Below are positions 17,291 through 27,300 of a DNA stretch of 52,636 nt, piece after piece. Each line of letters begins with the position of its first letter. Position 1 is the first letter of the stretch. A program made the translations under genes and the position numbers. The DNA comes from CAZZNQ01 sp964655775 (GTDB lineage: Bacteria; Planctomycetota; Brocadiia; SM23-32), in NCBI GenBank assembly GCA_964655775.1, contig CAZZNQ010000016.1:1-52636 (forward strand). The letters run 5' to 3'. Under the pieces are notes generated by a model. It saw nothing but the letters and a program-made list of their open reading frames with translations. It was not told the DNA's origin and searched no databases.

Positions 17291-19174
17291 GTGGAAACCG
17301 ATTGTGAATCGCGAAAAGCGGCTTCCGTAGTCTACTGCCGTAGTCTCGGAATCGAGCAACTGGAACCCCGGCTCCTTCTCAGCGGCCTGACGCTGGTGGC
17401 GCAGTACGCATCCGCCCAGGCGACCGTTTCGGTCTACGACGTCGACGGCGACGACGTGGAAGCCGACGACGTGTCGGTGCGTTTCGGCGACGATGGTTCC
17501 GTCAAGAGAATCGAGTTGATTGGCGACCCGGCGCACGACGGCCTGGGAATCGTCGTATCCGGTTCCACATACGTCGGTGCCATCAAGGACGCTCGGGGCG
17601 GGGACGCGGCGCCGGTTGCGTTTCTGGCCGCCGATTCCGCCATCGGGTCCGTCAAAATCAACAGCGGCCTCGCCGGCTTCGACCTGAACGGCCGGACGCT
17701 GGGCGGGCTGACGTTCGCGGACGACATGGACGGCGACGGCGACTCCGCCGATCCCACGGCCCTCTACGCTGCCGGCGCCGTCGGCAAGATCAAGGTTCGC
17801 GGCGCCGTTTCCGGCGATGTCCTGGTCGGCGGCACATCGGGCCGGGCGTCGCTCGGCAAGTTCGGGGTGAAGGACGGCGGCATGGCGGGCGATCTGGTGG
17901 CGGAAGGGGGCATGGGCAAGGTCAAGCTGGAGGGCGCCTTCACCGGTGCGATGGACGTCGGCGGCTCTCTCGGCTCCCTGAACATCAAAGGCGGCGATCT
18001 GGACGGCCTGATCCGAGTTGGGGGCGACGTAGGCAAGCTCAAGGTGAAGGCTAAGGGCGGTCGGGGTGGGAACGTGGGCGAGAACGCACGGATCGCGGCC
18101 GCGGGCACGCTCGGCAAGCTGAAGGTAGGCGGCTCCGTCCAGGGCGCAGGGACGTTGCCTGACCAGATGGCGCAGGTACTGGCCGGCGCCGTCGGCAAGG
18201 CGTCCGTCAAAGGCGACGTTGTGAACGCGATGATCCTGGCCGGCGCCGATCTGGGCGAAGACTGGTCCCTGGGCGGCGAAGGCGACGACGCGGACACGTT
18301 CGGAGAAGGCGCGTTCGGCAAGATGTCCGTCGGCGGGGATGTCGTGGACTCGATGATCGGCGCGGGTTGGCAGCCCAACGGCGGCGAGTTGGACTTGCAG
18401 TGGCTGGTCATGACGGGCGGATTCGTGCCGGGCTCCTCGATGGGCAAAGTGAAGGTGAGGGGCGGGGTGGCCTCCTCGGCGGAGGAGGGCATTCCGTTCG
18501 GCATCGGCGCCTGCAGCATCCGGAAGTCCAAGATCGGCGGCGACGGCGAGGAATTCGTGCTGAGCGACGAGTCCTGGCCGCCCGAGATCGTGACCTCCTT
18601 CGACATCTACATCGAGGAACTGGCGGACTGCCCCGTTGCCCAGGCTCTGGGCATCAGCCCCCACCTGAGCATCGATCTGCCGGACCTGACCGATCTGTTC
18701 GACATCGAGCAACTGCAGCCGGGCGAGAGCCTGGTCCTTGAACTCGGCGACCTTCCCAATCCGCTGATTCTGGAGATGCCCGACTTCCCGGAGGAGTTCG
18801 ACATCCTGGTTCCGGAGCTGGAGGACTGCCCGTTCCTGGACATGCTGGACATCGGAGAGAACACCGTCGTCAGCATCCCCGATCTGAGCGAATGGGAGGT
18901 GAGTGACGCCTCCGGGTACGCCGATGCCTTCGTGCTCGTGCTGCCGGCGATTCCCGACACGGTGACGATCCAACTGGGCGACTCGCCGCTGTGGGATCTT
19001 CTCGACCTGGAGACCTCGGTGGAGGTGGACTTCGGCGACGTCGGGGATACGTGGGTTGTGGAACTGGACGAACTGGCGGACTGCCCCGTCGCCCAGGCGC
19101 TGAACCTGCCGCACACGCTGGTCATAGAGGCCCCGTACGTGCCTGAGACCCTGACGCTGGAGGTGGTTCTCTGA
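17291..19174 (+). CDS. LEPR-XLL domain repeat protein
   Basis: A 627-residue, very acidic protein. Near the N-terminus is IEQLEPRLLLSGL, the LEPR-XLL sorting signal of large planctomycetal surface proteins; no ordinary signal peptide precedes it. Residues about 95-400 hold glycine-rich repeats of the type LGKLKVGGSVQGAG, KASVKGDVVNAMILAG and KMSVGGDVVDSMIGAG, suggesting a beta-solenoid. From about 435 to the end another repeat appears, marked by ELADCPVAQAL (twice), ELEDCPFLDML and LGDSPLWDLL, each followed by alternating hydrophobic/acidic strands. The GTG at 17291 has GGGGGAGGG upstream; longer starts lack this. Likely surface exposed; no enzyme motif found. Confidence 0.88.
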   Translation: METDCESRKAASVVYCRSLGIEQLEPRLLLSGLTLVAQYASAQATVSVYDVDGDDVEADDVSVRFGDDGSVKRIELIGDPAHDGLGIVVSGSTYVGAIKDARGGDAAPVAFLAADSAIGSVKINSGLAGFDLNGRTLGGLTFADDMDGDGDSADPTALYAAGAVGKIKVRGAVSGDVLVGGTSGRASLGKFGVKDGGMAGDLVAEGGMGKVKLEGAFTGAMDVGGSLGSLNIKGGDLDGLIRVGGDVGKLKVKAKGGRGGNVGENARIAAAGTLGKLKVGGSVQGAGTLPDQMAQVLAGAVGKASVKGDVVNAMILAGADLGEDWSLGGEGDDADTFGEGAFGKMSVGGDVVDSMIGAGWQPNGGELDLQWLVMTGGFVPGSSMGKVKVRGGVASSAEEGIPFGIGACSIRKSKIGGDGEEFVLSDESWPPEIVTSFDIYIEELADCPVAQALGISPHLSIDLPDLTDLFDIEQLQPGESLVLELGDLPNPLILEMPDFPEEFDILVPELEDCPFLDMLDIGENTVVSIPDLSEWEVSDASGYADAFVLVLPAIPDTVTIQLGDSPLWDLLDLETSVEVDFGDVGDTWVVELDELADCPVAQALNLPHTLVIEAPYVPETLTLEVVL

Positions 19175-19221
19175 GGCCCTCTCGCTGAACCGGCTCCATT
19201 GGTTCGCATCGGCGCGATCCC

Positions 19222-19250
19222 TTGACAGCGCCCCGTCTCCGCCCGATGAT
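19222..19250 (+). promoter_or_regulatory. Possible promoter of the nitrilase-family gene
   Basis: Perfect TTGACA, 17-base spacer, weak GATGAT; the ATG is 43 bases further on. Confidence 0.5.
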
Positions 19251-19293
19251 GCACGGCTGAACTGTTCCTCATCTCCGAGCGGAAGGTTTCAGC

Positions 19294-20265
19294 ATGGCAG
19301 ATCGGAAAGCAGGCCCCCGCAAGGTCGTTATCGGCACCGCCGTCCATCCCATGTACAGTTGGTTCCCGCCTTTCGACGAGAGGCTTGACGCCCTCTGCGG
19401 CTTGCTGGACAGGATGGCGGAGCGCGCGAAGCAGAAGTACGGTGGGCGAGGTCCCGACCTGCTGGTGCTGCCCGAATCCGCCGTCTGGAACAAGAGCGGG
19501 CCGGTTCCGGACAAGTGTGCGCCGCTGACCGGGCCCGTGCACGACACTATGGGCGCAAAGGCCAGCGAGCACGGCACTTACATCGTTGTGTCCATGTTCC
19601 TGACGGACGCGGACGGCCGGCACTGGAACGCCGCCGTGATCCTGGACCGTGACGGCGAGGTGGTCGGCGTCTACCGGAAGGTGTTCGCCGTCGTCGGCAA
19701 GAACGGCGTGCTGGAGGGCGGCATTGAGCCCGGGAGCGACTTCCCCGTCTTCGAGCTGGATTTCGGCATGGTCGGTGCCCAGATCTGCTACGACATGATG
19801 TTCCCCGAGGGTTGGGAAACGCTCGCCCGCAAAGGGGCGGAGCTCGTCGTCTGGCCGACGCAGTCGCCGCAGACGGCCCGAACGCGCTGCCGGGCCCTCA
19901 CGCACGGCTATTACGTTGTCTCCAGCACGTGGCGGAACAATGCGGGCGTCTACGAACCGACCGGCATGATCCCCGCCTCCATCCGGGAGCCGGGCGTGCT
20001 CGTCCACGAGATCGACCTGGACTACGTCCTGCTGCAGTGGCATTCGGAACTGCGCAACGGCCAGGCCCTCACGGAGCGTTTCGGCGACCGGATAGGCTAT
20101 AACTACTATGCCTCCGAGGATCGCGGCATATTCTGGTCGAACGATCCGGATACGCCGGTGCGGAAGATGGTGGATGAGATGGGGTTCCCGATCGAGTCCG
20201 AACGTCACGAGCACGACCGTCGGATCCAGGACCAGCACCGGGGCGGGCCACCGTCCGTGGAATAG
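19294..20265 (+). CDS. Carbon-nitrogen hydrolase (nitrilase superfamily)
   Basis: A 323-residue cytoplasmic hydrolase of amides, ureas or nitriles. The Glu-Lys-Cys triad is visible: Glu in LLVLPESAVW, Lys in VVGVYRKVF, Cys in VGAQICYDMMFPEGWE. The further element ELVVWPTQSPQT follows, then a region after about residue 200 that binds the partner chain. ATG at 19294 follows a poor ribosome-binding site (GGAAGG). It ends 13 bases from a convergent MFS gene. The substrate cannot be read from the sequence; similarity to beta-ureidopropionase or amidase branches is possible. Confidence 0.92.
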   Translation: MADRKAGPRKVVIGTAVHPMYSWFPPFDERLDALCGLLDRMAERAKQKYGGRGPDLLVLPESAVWNKSGPVPDKCAPLTGPVHDTMGAKASEHGTYIVVSMFLTDADGRHWNAAVILDRDGEVVGVYRKVFAVVGKNGVLEGGIEPGSDFPVFELDFGMVGAQICYDMMFPEGWETLARKGAELVVWPTQSPQTARTRCRALTHGYYVVSSTWRNNAGVYEPTGMIPASIREPGVLVHEIDLDYVLLQWHSELRNGQALTERFGDRIGYNYYASEDRGIFWSNDPDTPVRKMVDEMGFPIESERHEHDRRIQDQHRGGPPSVE

Positions 20266-20278
20266 TCGAGGCGCGTCC

Positions 20279-21478
20279 TCAGACGGCCGGCTGACGGGAC
20301 GCGTCGCCGTCCTCGCGGCGCTTCCGCCTGCTGCGCAGGTTCATTGCCACGAAGAGCACAAGCCCCACCGACGACGCCACCGCGCTGGCCCGGTACATCA
20401 ACGGGTAGCTGAACTCTTCGGCCAGGTAGCCGGCCAGCGGCGAACCGAGCGCCCGGGCCAGGACGTTGGCGCCCGCGTAGACGGACATCGCTGTGCCCCG
20501 GCTCTGGGGGCCGGCGAGGCGGCTGACGTAAAGCACCGCGGCCACCTCCAGCGCGCCGAACGTGAACATGTGGAGCAGTCGGGGCAGGAGCATGTAGGTA
20601 TACGCGTCCACGAACGATAGCGCCAGCACGCGCAGCGGCATCGCCAGCAAGGCCAGCGTCAGCAACAGGCGAGGTCCGTAGCGGTCCACGGCCGGACCGG
20701 CCGACGGCAGCGAGATCAACGATACCAGCCCCAGCATAGCGCCCAGCAGGCCGATGAACTTGTCGTCCGCGCCGAGTTCGCGTGCGTAGGTGGGCGTGAA
20801 CTGGAACACCGCCGGCGCGGCAAGGCCGAAGAAGAACATGGCCGCGAAGAAGCCCATCAGTTCGCGGTTGCGAAGCACCGGCCTCAGCCTCCCGTGCTTG
20901 TGCGAGGTGCGGCGAGGTGTCGCCAGCAGGAGCGCCGGTACCACCGCCAGCACCATGGCCATGGCGGCCACGTGCAGCATCGGCCCTATGCTCCCGATGA
21001 CCCGCGGCAGCAGCAGCGTGCTGATGCTGTACCCGAGCGAACCGAACACGCGGTAGGTGCCGTACTTGCGTCCCGCCTTGCCTCCCTCGACTATCGAGAG
21101 CGCCATCAGTGGCAGCATGTTGAGCACCATCGGCATGCTCACGCCCGCCATCAGGGCGTAGACGATGAAGTGCCACCGCTCGGTGCAGCGCGACAGGTAG
21201 AAGAGGGTGGCGCCCGCCAGGAACGTCCCCAAGATCATGATGCGGTTCGGGCGGCCGGTTACGTCCGCCAGGTAGCCGTACACGATGCCCGTCACAAGCG
21301 TGAGCACCGTGCTGATCGCCTGTACCTGGCCGATGAAGAACTCGCCCACCCCCTGCTCCTTCATCCACACGGTCTGATACGACCACATGATGCCGGTGGC
21401 GAAGAACTGGATGAAACAGACGGCGCGCAGGATCCAGAGTTGTCGTGACTTGCTGACGGATTTGGGCTTATGGCCCAT
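20279..21478 (-). CDS. MFS transporter
   Basis: A 399-residue protein with about 12 hydrophobic segments. The motif between segments 2 and 3 is GYLADVTGRPNRIMILG, the major-facilitator A motif, and YRVFGSLGYSIST in segment 5 is typical of the LacY/nucleoside-symporter-like branch (MFS_1_like). The central loop after segment 6 is basic (TPRRTSHKHGR). It probably moves a sugar or nucleoside, but the substrate is not identifiable. It is transcribed away from the RND efflux operon, sharing the 258-base region 21479-21736. Confidence 0.9.
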   Translation of the reverse strand: MGHKPKSVSKSRQLWILRAVCFIQFFATGIMWSYQTVWMKEQGVGEFFIGQVQAISTVLTLVTGIVYGYLADVTGRPNRIMILGTFLAGATLFYLSRCTERWHFIVYALMAGVSMPMVLNMLPLMALSIVEGGKAGRKYGTYRVFGSLGYSISTLLLPRVIGSIGPMLHVAAMAMVLAVVPALLLATPRRTSHKHGRLRPVLRNRELMGFFAAMFFFGLAAPAVFQFTPTYARELGADDKFIGLLGAMLGLVSLISLPSAGPAVDRYGPRLLLTLALLAMPLRVLALSFVDAYTYMLLPRLLHMFTFGALEVAAVLYVSRLAGPQSRGTAMSVYAGANVLARALGSPLAGYLAEEFSYPLMYRASAVASSVGLVLFVAMNLRSRRKRREDGDASRQPAV

Positions 21479-21619
21479 GGCTGAGATCTGTTCCAGAGGT
21501 TACCTGGCTGACAGTGAGGCCTGAGAAGGCCGGACATAGCAGAGGACGTCCGTTTATTGTAACCAGGGGTGTCAAGTCGCGCTCCGGCCGGCACGGCAGG
21601 CATCCGAGGCGCATTTTCC

Positions 21620-21649
21620 TTGACTTTCGGTTCGCCGATGGCCCATAAG
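21620..21649 (+). promoter_or_regulatory. Possible promoter of the RND efflux operon
   Basis: TTGACT, an 18-base spacer and CATAAG in the gap between the MFS gene and the efflux operon. The rest of this gap shows nothing I can name. Confidence 0.38.
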
Positions 21650-21736
21650 GATTCTGGCCGAATATGCGCCGGGGCGATCGGCGCCATGCGGCGTCCGGGC
21701 GTCGCAATTGATAACCCGCGGAAAAGAGGCAACACA

Positions 21737-23170
21737 ATGAAGCGCATGCAGACGGCGACGGTATTCTTGACGGTTCTGCTCCTGCTGACGTCCTGTCGGG
21801 TTCCCAAACCGCCGGTGCGATCGCTCTCGCCGGTGCCGGTGCCCGAGGCGTTCTCCAGCAGCGGGACGCAGGAGGTGGATCGCTGGTGGGAGTCCTTCGA
21901 CAACAAGGGTCTGAACCGCCTGATGGTGCGGGCGCTGGCCGGCAACCTGAACCTTCAGACCGCCTGGGCGCGGCTGGCGCAGGCGCGCGCCGTCGCCCGT
22001 CAGGCCGGCGCCGGCCTGTACCCCAGTCTCTCGGCCGTCGGCAGCGGGGCGCGCAAACGGTCGGTCATCGAAGACCTGCCCATCATCGGCGACCACGTGC
22101 TGCGCACCAACCAGTTCAAGGCGTCGCTTGCAGCGGCCTACGAGGTGGACCTCTGGGGGAGGATCCGTTCGCGCACGGACGCGGCGGCGGCCGACGCCCG
22201 GGCCACCCGGGCAGACGTCGAAGCGGCGGCGCTGAGCCTGTCGGCAACCGTCGGCGACGTGTGGTTCGCGCTGGTCGAGCAGACGGCGCAGTCAAGGCTG
22301 CTGGAGCAGCAGGTCGAGGTGAGCCGCACGTTCCTTGAACTGGCCGAACTGCGCTTCGGGCAGGGCCAGGGCTCCGCACTGGACGTCTACCAGCAGAGAA
22401 CGCAACTGGAGGCCGTGGAGGGGCAGAAGCCGCTGGTGGCATCCCGCGAGGCCGTGCTCCGACACGAACTGGGCGTCCTTCTGGGCGACCTGCCGCAGGC
22501 GGAACTTCCCGAAGCTACCGGCGGGTTGCCGGCGCTCCACGCCCTGCCGTCCACGGGCCTGCCGGCCAGCCTGCTTCAGCGCCGGCCCGACGTGCGAGCG
22601 GCCCATGCCCGTCTGGCGGCGGCCGACCGCCGCATCGCCGCGGCGGCGGCCGGTTTGTTGCCCTCAATCCGAATGAACGCCGAAGCCGGCTATCAGTCTC
22701 GCGAGTTCCATGAGCTGTTCTCCAATCCACTCTACAGCATCGCGGCGGGTCTCACAGCGCCCCTCTTCGAGGGCGGTCGGCTGCGGGCCGAGGTCGAGCG
22801 CAGCCAGGCGCTGGCCCGCCAGAGGGTGAACGAATACGGGCAGGTCATCCTCACCGCGTTCAAGGAAGTGGAGAACGCGCTGGTGCAGGAGGCGCGCCAG
22901 AGCGATTACCTGGCCTCGCTGGACCGACAGGTGGAACTGGCGCGCTCCCAGCTCGAGCAGGCCGAGCAGCGCTACAAGAACGGACTGAGCGACTACCTGC
23001 CCGTGCTCACCGCGCTGCAGGCACTGCAGGCGCTGGAGCGCAACCGCCTGGCCGCGCAGCGCGAACTTATCTCGTTCCGCATTCAGCTCTACCGCGCGCT
23101 CGGCGGCTCGTGGACCAACCAGATGACGCGGGAAGGCCTGCCGGCGGAACCCGACTCGGAGGGCGCATGA
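21737..23170 (+). CDS. RND efflux outer-membrane lipoprotein (OEP / NodT family)
   Basis: A 477-residue outer-membrane channel of the TolC/OprM type. The signal VFLTVLLLLTSC ends with a lipobox Cys, so the mature protein is lipid-anchored. Family motifs: WWESFDNKGLNRLMVRALAGN, NLQTAWARLAQARAV, AYEVDLWGRIRS, LLQRRPDVRAAHARLAAADR, GLTAPLFEGGRLRAEVE and the repeat helix QAEQRYKNGLSDYLPVL. ATG at 21737 follows AAAAGAGG. The stop overlaps the next start (ATGA), so it is the first gene of a tight efflux operon. Confidence 0.95.
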   Translation: MKRMQTATVFLTVLLLLTSCRVPKPPVRSLSPVPVPEAFSSSGTQEVDRWWESFDNKGLNRLMVRALAGNLNLQTAWARLAQARAVARQAGAGLYPSLSAVGSGARKRSVIEDLPIIGDHVLRTNQFKASLAAAYEVDLWGRIRSRTDAAAADARATRADVEAAALSLSATVGDVWFALVEQTAQSRLLEQQVEVSRTFLELAELRFGQGQGSALDVYQQRTQLEAVEGQKPLVASREAVLRHELGVLLGDLPQAELPEATGGLPALHALPSTGLPASLLQRRPDVRAAHARLAAADRRIAAAAAGLLPSIRMNAEAGYQSREFHELFSNPLYSIAAGLTAPLFEGGRLRAEVERSQALARQRVNEYGQVILTAFKEVENALVQEARQSDYLASLDRQVELARSQLEQAEQRYKNGLSDYLPVLTALQALQALERNRLAAQRELISFRIQLYRALGGSWTNQMTREGLPAEPDSEGA

Positions 23171-24360
23171 GGATACTGAAGGCCATTCTGCCCCTGGTGA
23201 TACTGGGCGTGGGCGCCTATGCTGTGGTGAAGCTGCTGGAGACGCGTGAGACGGCGGCCAGGAGTCAGGCGCCCGTGCGCGCGGCGCTGGTTCAGGTGAT
23301 GCAGACCGGACCGGAGCGCCGACGGGTGACCGTATCCGCCATGGGCACCGTTGTGCCGGCGAAGTCGGTTGTGGTTTTTCCCGAGGTGACGGGCCGCATT
23401 GTCGAGCAGCATCCCCAGCTTGTGCCGGGCGGCATATTCCAGGCCGGCGACATTCTGGCCAGGATAGAGGTCCGTGATTACGAGCTGGCCGTCGACCAGG
23501 CCGAGGCCAGCGTCGAACAGGCCGAGTTCGAACTGGCGGTCGAGCGCGGCAGGCAGAGAGTGGCCGAGCGCGAGTGGGCGCTGCTGGACCAGTCCGTTGC
23601 CGGCGAGGAGACCAGCCGCGACCTGGCGCTGCGCAAGCCGCACCAGCGCTTCGCGGAGGCGAACCTGGCTGCGGCCGAGAGCCGGCTCGAGATGGCGAAG
23701 CTGAACCTGTCCCGGACCGTCATATCCGTGCCCTTCAACTCGTTGGTACGCGAGGAGTTCGTGGACACGGGCCAGCTCGTCACACCCCAGAGCAAGCTGG
23801 CCACGCTGGTGGGAACCGACGAGTTCTGGGTGCAGGTGACCATGCCGGTGGATCGGCTCAACTTTATCAGCGTGCCGCGCCGGTTCGGCGAGGACGGTGC
23901 GGTCGCCCGGGTGATACACGCCCCGGGGCCGGGCGTTAGCACGGAACGCACCGGCCGCGTGCTGGGCCTGAAGGGCGACCTCGACCCGGCGGGCCGAATG
24001 GCCGAGGTGCTGGTGGGGGTCGAGGACCCGCTGGGCCTGCGCGACGGCGATCGACTTCCGCTGTTGCTGGGAGCCTACGTGCGGGTGGAGATCGAGGGGA
24101 AGTACCTGAACCGTGTGACCGTGCTCCCTCGCTCCGCGTTGCGCGAGGGAGACAGAGTGTGGGTGATGGACGCCGCCGACCGCCTGGAGATACGTCCGGT
24201 CGAGATCGCCTGGCGCAGCAAGGACGCCGTCTGGGTGAGCGACGGCTCCTCCCCGGATGACCGGATCATCACCAGCGATCTTCCCGTGCCGGTTGAGGGG
24301 ATGCGGCTCCGCGTGGAAGACGCGGACGGGACCGCGACCCGGACCGACGTAGACAGATAG
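23167..24360 (+). CDS. RND efflux periplasmic adaptor (membrane fusion protein)
   Basis: A 397-residue HlyD/AcrA-type adaptor joining the inner-membrane pump to the outer-membrane channel. One N-terminal membrane segment (ILKAILPLVILGVGAYAVV) anchors it. The order is a lipoyl-like half motif (VFPEVTGRIVEQHP ... GDILARIEVRDYELAV), a helical hairpin (EASVEQAEFELAVERGRQRV), the second lipoyl half (RTVISVPFNSLVREEFVDTG) and beta-barrel domains with a C-terminal RVTVLPRSALREGDRVWV. Overlap with the upstream stop is four bases. Confidence 0.94.
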   Translation: MRILKAILPLVILGVGAYAVVKLLETRETAARSQAPVRAALVQVMQTGPERRRVTVSAMGTVVPAKSVVVFPEVTGRIVEQHPQLVPGGIFQAGDILARIEVRDYELAVDQAEASVEQAEFELAVERGRQRVAEREWALLDQSVAGEETSRDLALRKPHQRFAEANLAAAESRLEMAKLNLSRTVISVPFNSLVREEFVDTGQLVTPQSKLATLVGTDEFWVQVTMPVDRLNFISVPRRFGEDGAVARVIHAPGPGVSTERTGRVLGLKGDLDPAGRMAEVLVGVEDPLGLRDGDRLPLLLGAYVRVEIEGKYLNRVTVLPRSALREGDRVWVMDAADRLEIRPVEIAWRSKDAVWVSDGSSPDDRIITSDLPVPVEGMRLRVEDADGTATRTDVDR

Positions 24361-24383
24361 ACCCTACCCAGGACGCCTACCGT

Positions 24384-27300
24384 ATGGACGGCAGCCGCGA
24401 AAGCCGAGGGCCCATAGCCTGGATGGCCCGCAACTCCGTGACGGCCAATCTCGCGATGATCGTGCTGATCGCGGGCGGCGCCATCATGCTGTTCCGCGTC
24501 AAGCAGGAGGTGTTTCCCGAGTTCAACCTGGACATGATCCAGGTGACCGTGGCCTACCCGGGCGCGAGTCCCGGGGAAGTCGAACAAGGCATAATCCAGG
24601 CCGTGGAGGAGGAAGTCAGAGGTCTGGACGGCGTCAAACGGGTCAACAGCCACGCCTTTGAGGGGCTGGCCGTCGCCCGGGTGGAGTTGCTGCTCATCGC
24701 CGACGCGAACAAGCTGCTTCAGGACGTGAAGAACGCCGTCGACCGGATCACGTCCTTCCCCGAGGATGCCGAACGGCCCACCGTAAGCGTGGCCAGCAAC
24801 CGCCGCGAGGTGAAGTCCCTGGTCATCTACGGAGACCAACCCGAACGGGTGCTGCGCGGAATCGCCGAACAGGCCCGTGAGGACCTGCTGCAGAGGCCCG
24901 GAATCACATTGGTCGAGCTGCAGGGCGAGCGGCCGCCGGAGATCAGCATCGAGGTCCCCCGGGCGACGCTGCGCAAGTACGGCCTGACGCTGGAGGCCAT
25001 TGCCCGAAAGGTCGAGAACTCCGCCCTGGACCTGCCCGGCGGCGGAGTGAAAACGCGCAGCGGCGAGGTGCTGCTGCGCACGGCCGAGCGGCGCGACCTT
25101 GCGCGGGAGTTCGCCGACATCCCCATACTGACCTCGGCCGAAGGAACCGAGGTGCGGCTCGGCGACGCCGCCGAAATCGTCGACGGGTTCGAGGACACCG
25201 ACGAGGCCGCCTACTTCAACGGCCGGCGCGCCATCATGGTACGCGTCTACCGCGTGGGCGACCAGAAGCCCCTGGAGGTCGCCTCGCAGGTCAAGGACTA
25301 CGTCGAGGAACTGCGCGCCAAGCTGCCGCCCGGCGTTAAGACGGCGACGTGGCAGGACTGGTCCGACATGTATCGCGACCGCGTGAAGCTGCTGCTGCGC
25401 AACGCCGCGTTGGGCCTGCTGCTGGTGCTGGTCATCCTGGGGCTGTTCCTGGAGGGGCGGCTGGCCTTCTGGGTGACGATGGGCATACCGGTTTCGTTTC
25501 TGGGCGCCATCCTGCTGATGCCGGCCATGGGCGTCTCGATCAACATGATCTCGCTGTTCGCGTTCATCATGGCGCTGGGCATGGTGGTGGACGATGCAAT
25601 CGTGGTGGGCGAGAACGTCCACGAGATGCGCGAGCGGGGCGACCCATTGCTGCAGCAGGAGGAGGTGCTGGCGGCCACGCGCGGCGCGCAGCAGGTTGTG
25701 GTGCCCGTAACCTTCGCCGTGCTCACGAACGTGGCGGCCTTCGTGCCCCTGTTCCTGGTGCCGGGCTTCGCGGGCAAGATGTTCCGCACCATTCCCGCCA
25801 TCATCGTTCCCGTGTTCCTGATCTCGCTCCTTGAGTGTCTGTATATACTGCCTGCGCACGTCGCGCACGAGCCGGGTTTCTGGGGGCGGCTGCTCTCCAA
25901 GAAGGGCATAGTCCAGCGGGGTTTCGCGCGACTGGTGCAGGGATTCATCAATCGCGTCTATACCCCCCTTCTCCGGGTGTCATTGCGGTGGCGCTACCTG
26001 AGCGCGGCCGTCGGTGTGGCGATGCTGGCCGCCACCGTCGCCTACGTTCTGGCGGGACACGTCGACTTCAGCTACATGCCGCGCATCGAGTCGGACCTGT
26101 CCACGGCGCGGGCCGTGCTCCCGTACGGTGCGCCGATCGAGCAGAGCCGCAAGGTCATGGACAGGCTCTCCAGGGCCGCGCGGGAGGTGCTTGGCAGGCA
26201 CGGGGGAGACGAGATAACTCTCGGCATTTTCGGTCAGATCGGTCAGCCGCTGTCCGGCGGGGCCGGTCCGATGGGCGAGGAGGTCACGCTGAGCGGCAGC
26301 CATATGGTCTCGGTGCAGGTGTACATGGTCCCCGCCGACCAGCGAGCCATCACTGCCGCCGAGTTGACACGCGAATGGCGCAGGGAGGTGGGCGACATCC
26401 CCGGCCTGGAGACGCTCGAATTCCAATACAACATAGTGCCCACAGGTGGCGCCCCGATAGACGTGGAACTCGCTCACCGAGACGTGGCCGTGCTGGAGAG
26501 CGCCGCGGAGGATCTGGCAGAACACCTCCGCACGTTCGTGGGCGTGAAAGACATCGACAAAGGGTTTGCGCGGGGCAAGACGCAGCTCGACTTCAAGATC
26601 AAGCCCGAAGCACGGAGCCTGGGCATCACCGCCGCCGACCTGGGACGACAGGTGCGCAGCGCGTTCTACGGTGCCGAGGCGTTGCGCCAGCAGCGCGGCA
26701 GGGACGAGACGAAGGTGATGGTCCGGCTGCCCGAGGACGAGCGTCGGTCCGAATACGACGTGGAGGAACTGCTGATCCGTACCCCTCAAGGCGGCGAGAT
26801 CCCGCTTCGCGAGGCGGCGGAAGTCGTGCGCGGACGCGCCTACACCGAGATCAAACGCACCGACGGCCGGCGCGTCATGGACGTTACCGCCGACGTTGAA
26901 CCCGGAGTGACCAGCGCCGGCAAAGTGCTCTCCGAGCTGAAGGCATCCGTGCTGCCCGACGTCGTCGCCGATCACCCGGGACTGACGTATTCCTTCGCGG
27001 GCGAGCAGCGCGAGCTGCGCGAGTCGTTGACGAACCTGTCGTTCGGCTTTGGCGTGGCGATGGTCGTTATCTTCGCAATGCTGGCGGTGCCGCTCAAGAG
27101 CTACCTGCAGCCGATGATCGTGATGATCGCGATCCCCTTCGGTGTGGTGGGCGCCGTGGTGGGGCACGTGATCATGGGCTTTGAGCTGAGCCTCATCAGT
27201 ATGATGGGCATCGTCGCTCTGGCCGGCGTGGTAGTGAACGATTCTCTGGTGCTCATCCATGCCAACAACGAGTTCCGCCTTGAGGGCAACACGGCGTTGG

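Noticed and set aside
17760..18500. Direct DNA repeats as CRISPR or mobile element
   Set aside because: The periodicity is at protein level (glycine-rich solenoid) with diverged DNA and no spacers.
17177..19114. 645-codon open frame on the minus strand
   Set aside because: Antisense to the LEPR-XLL gene; no signal, motif or ribosome-binding site.
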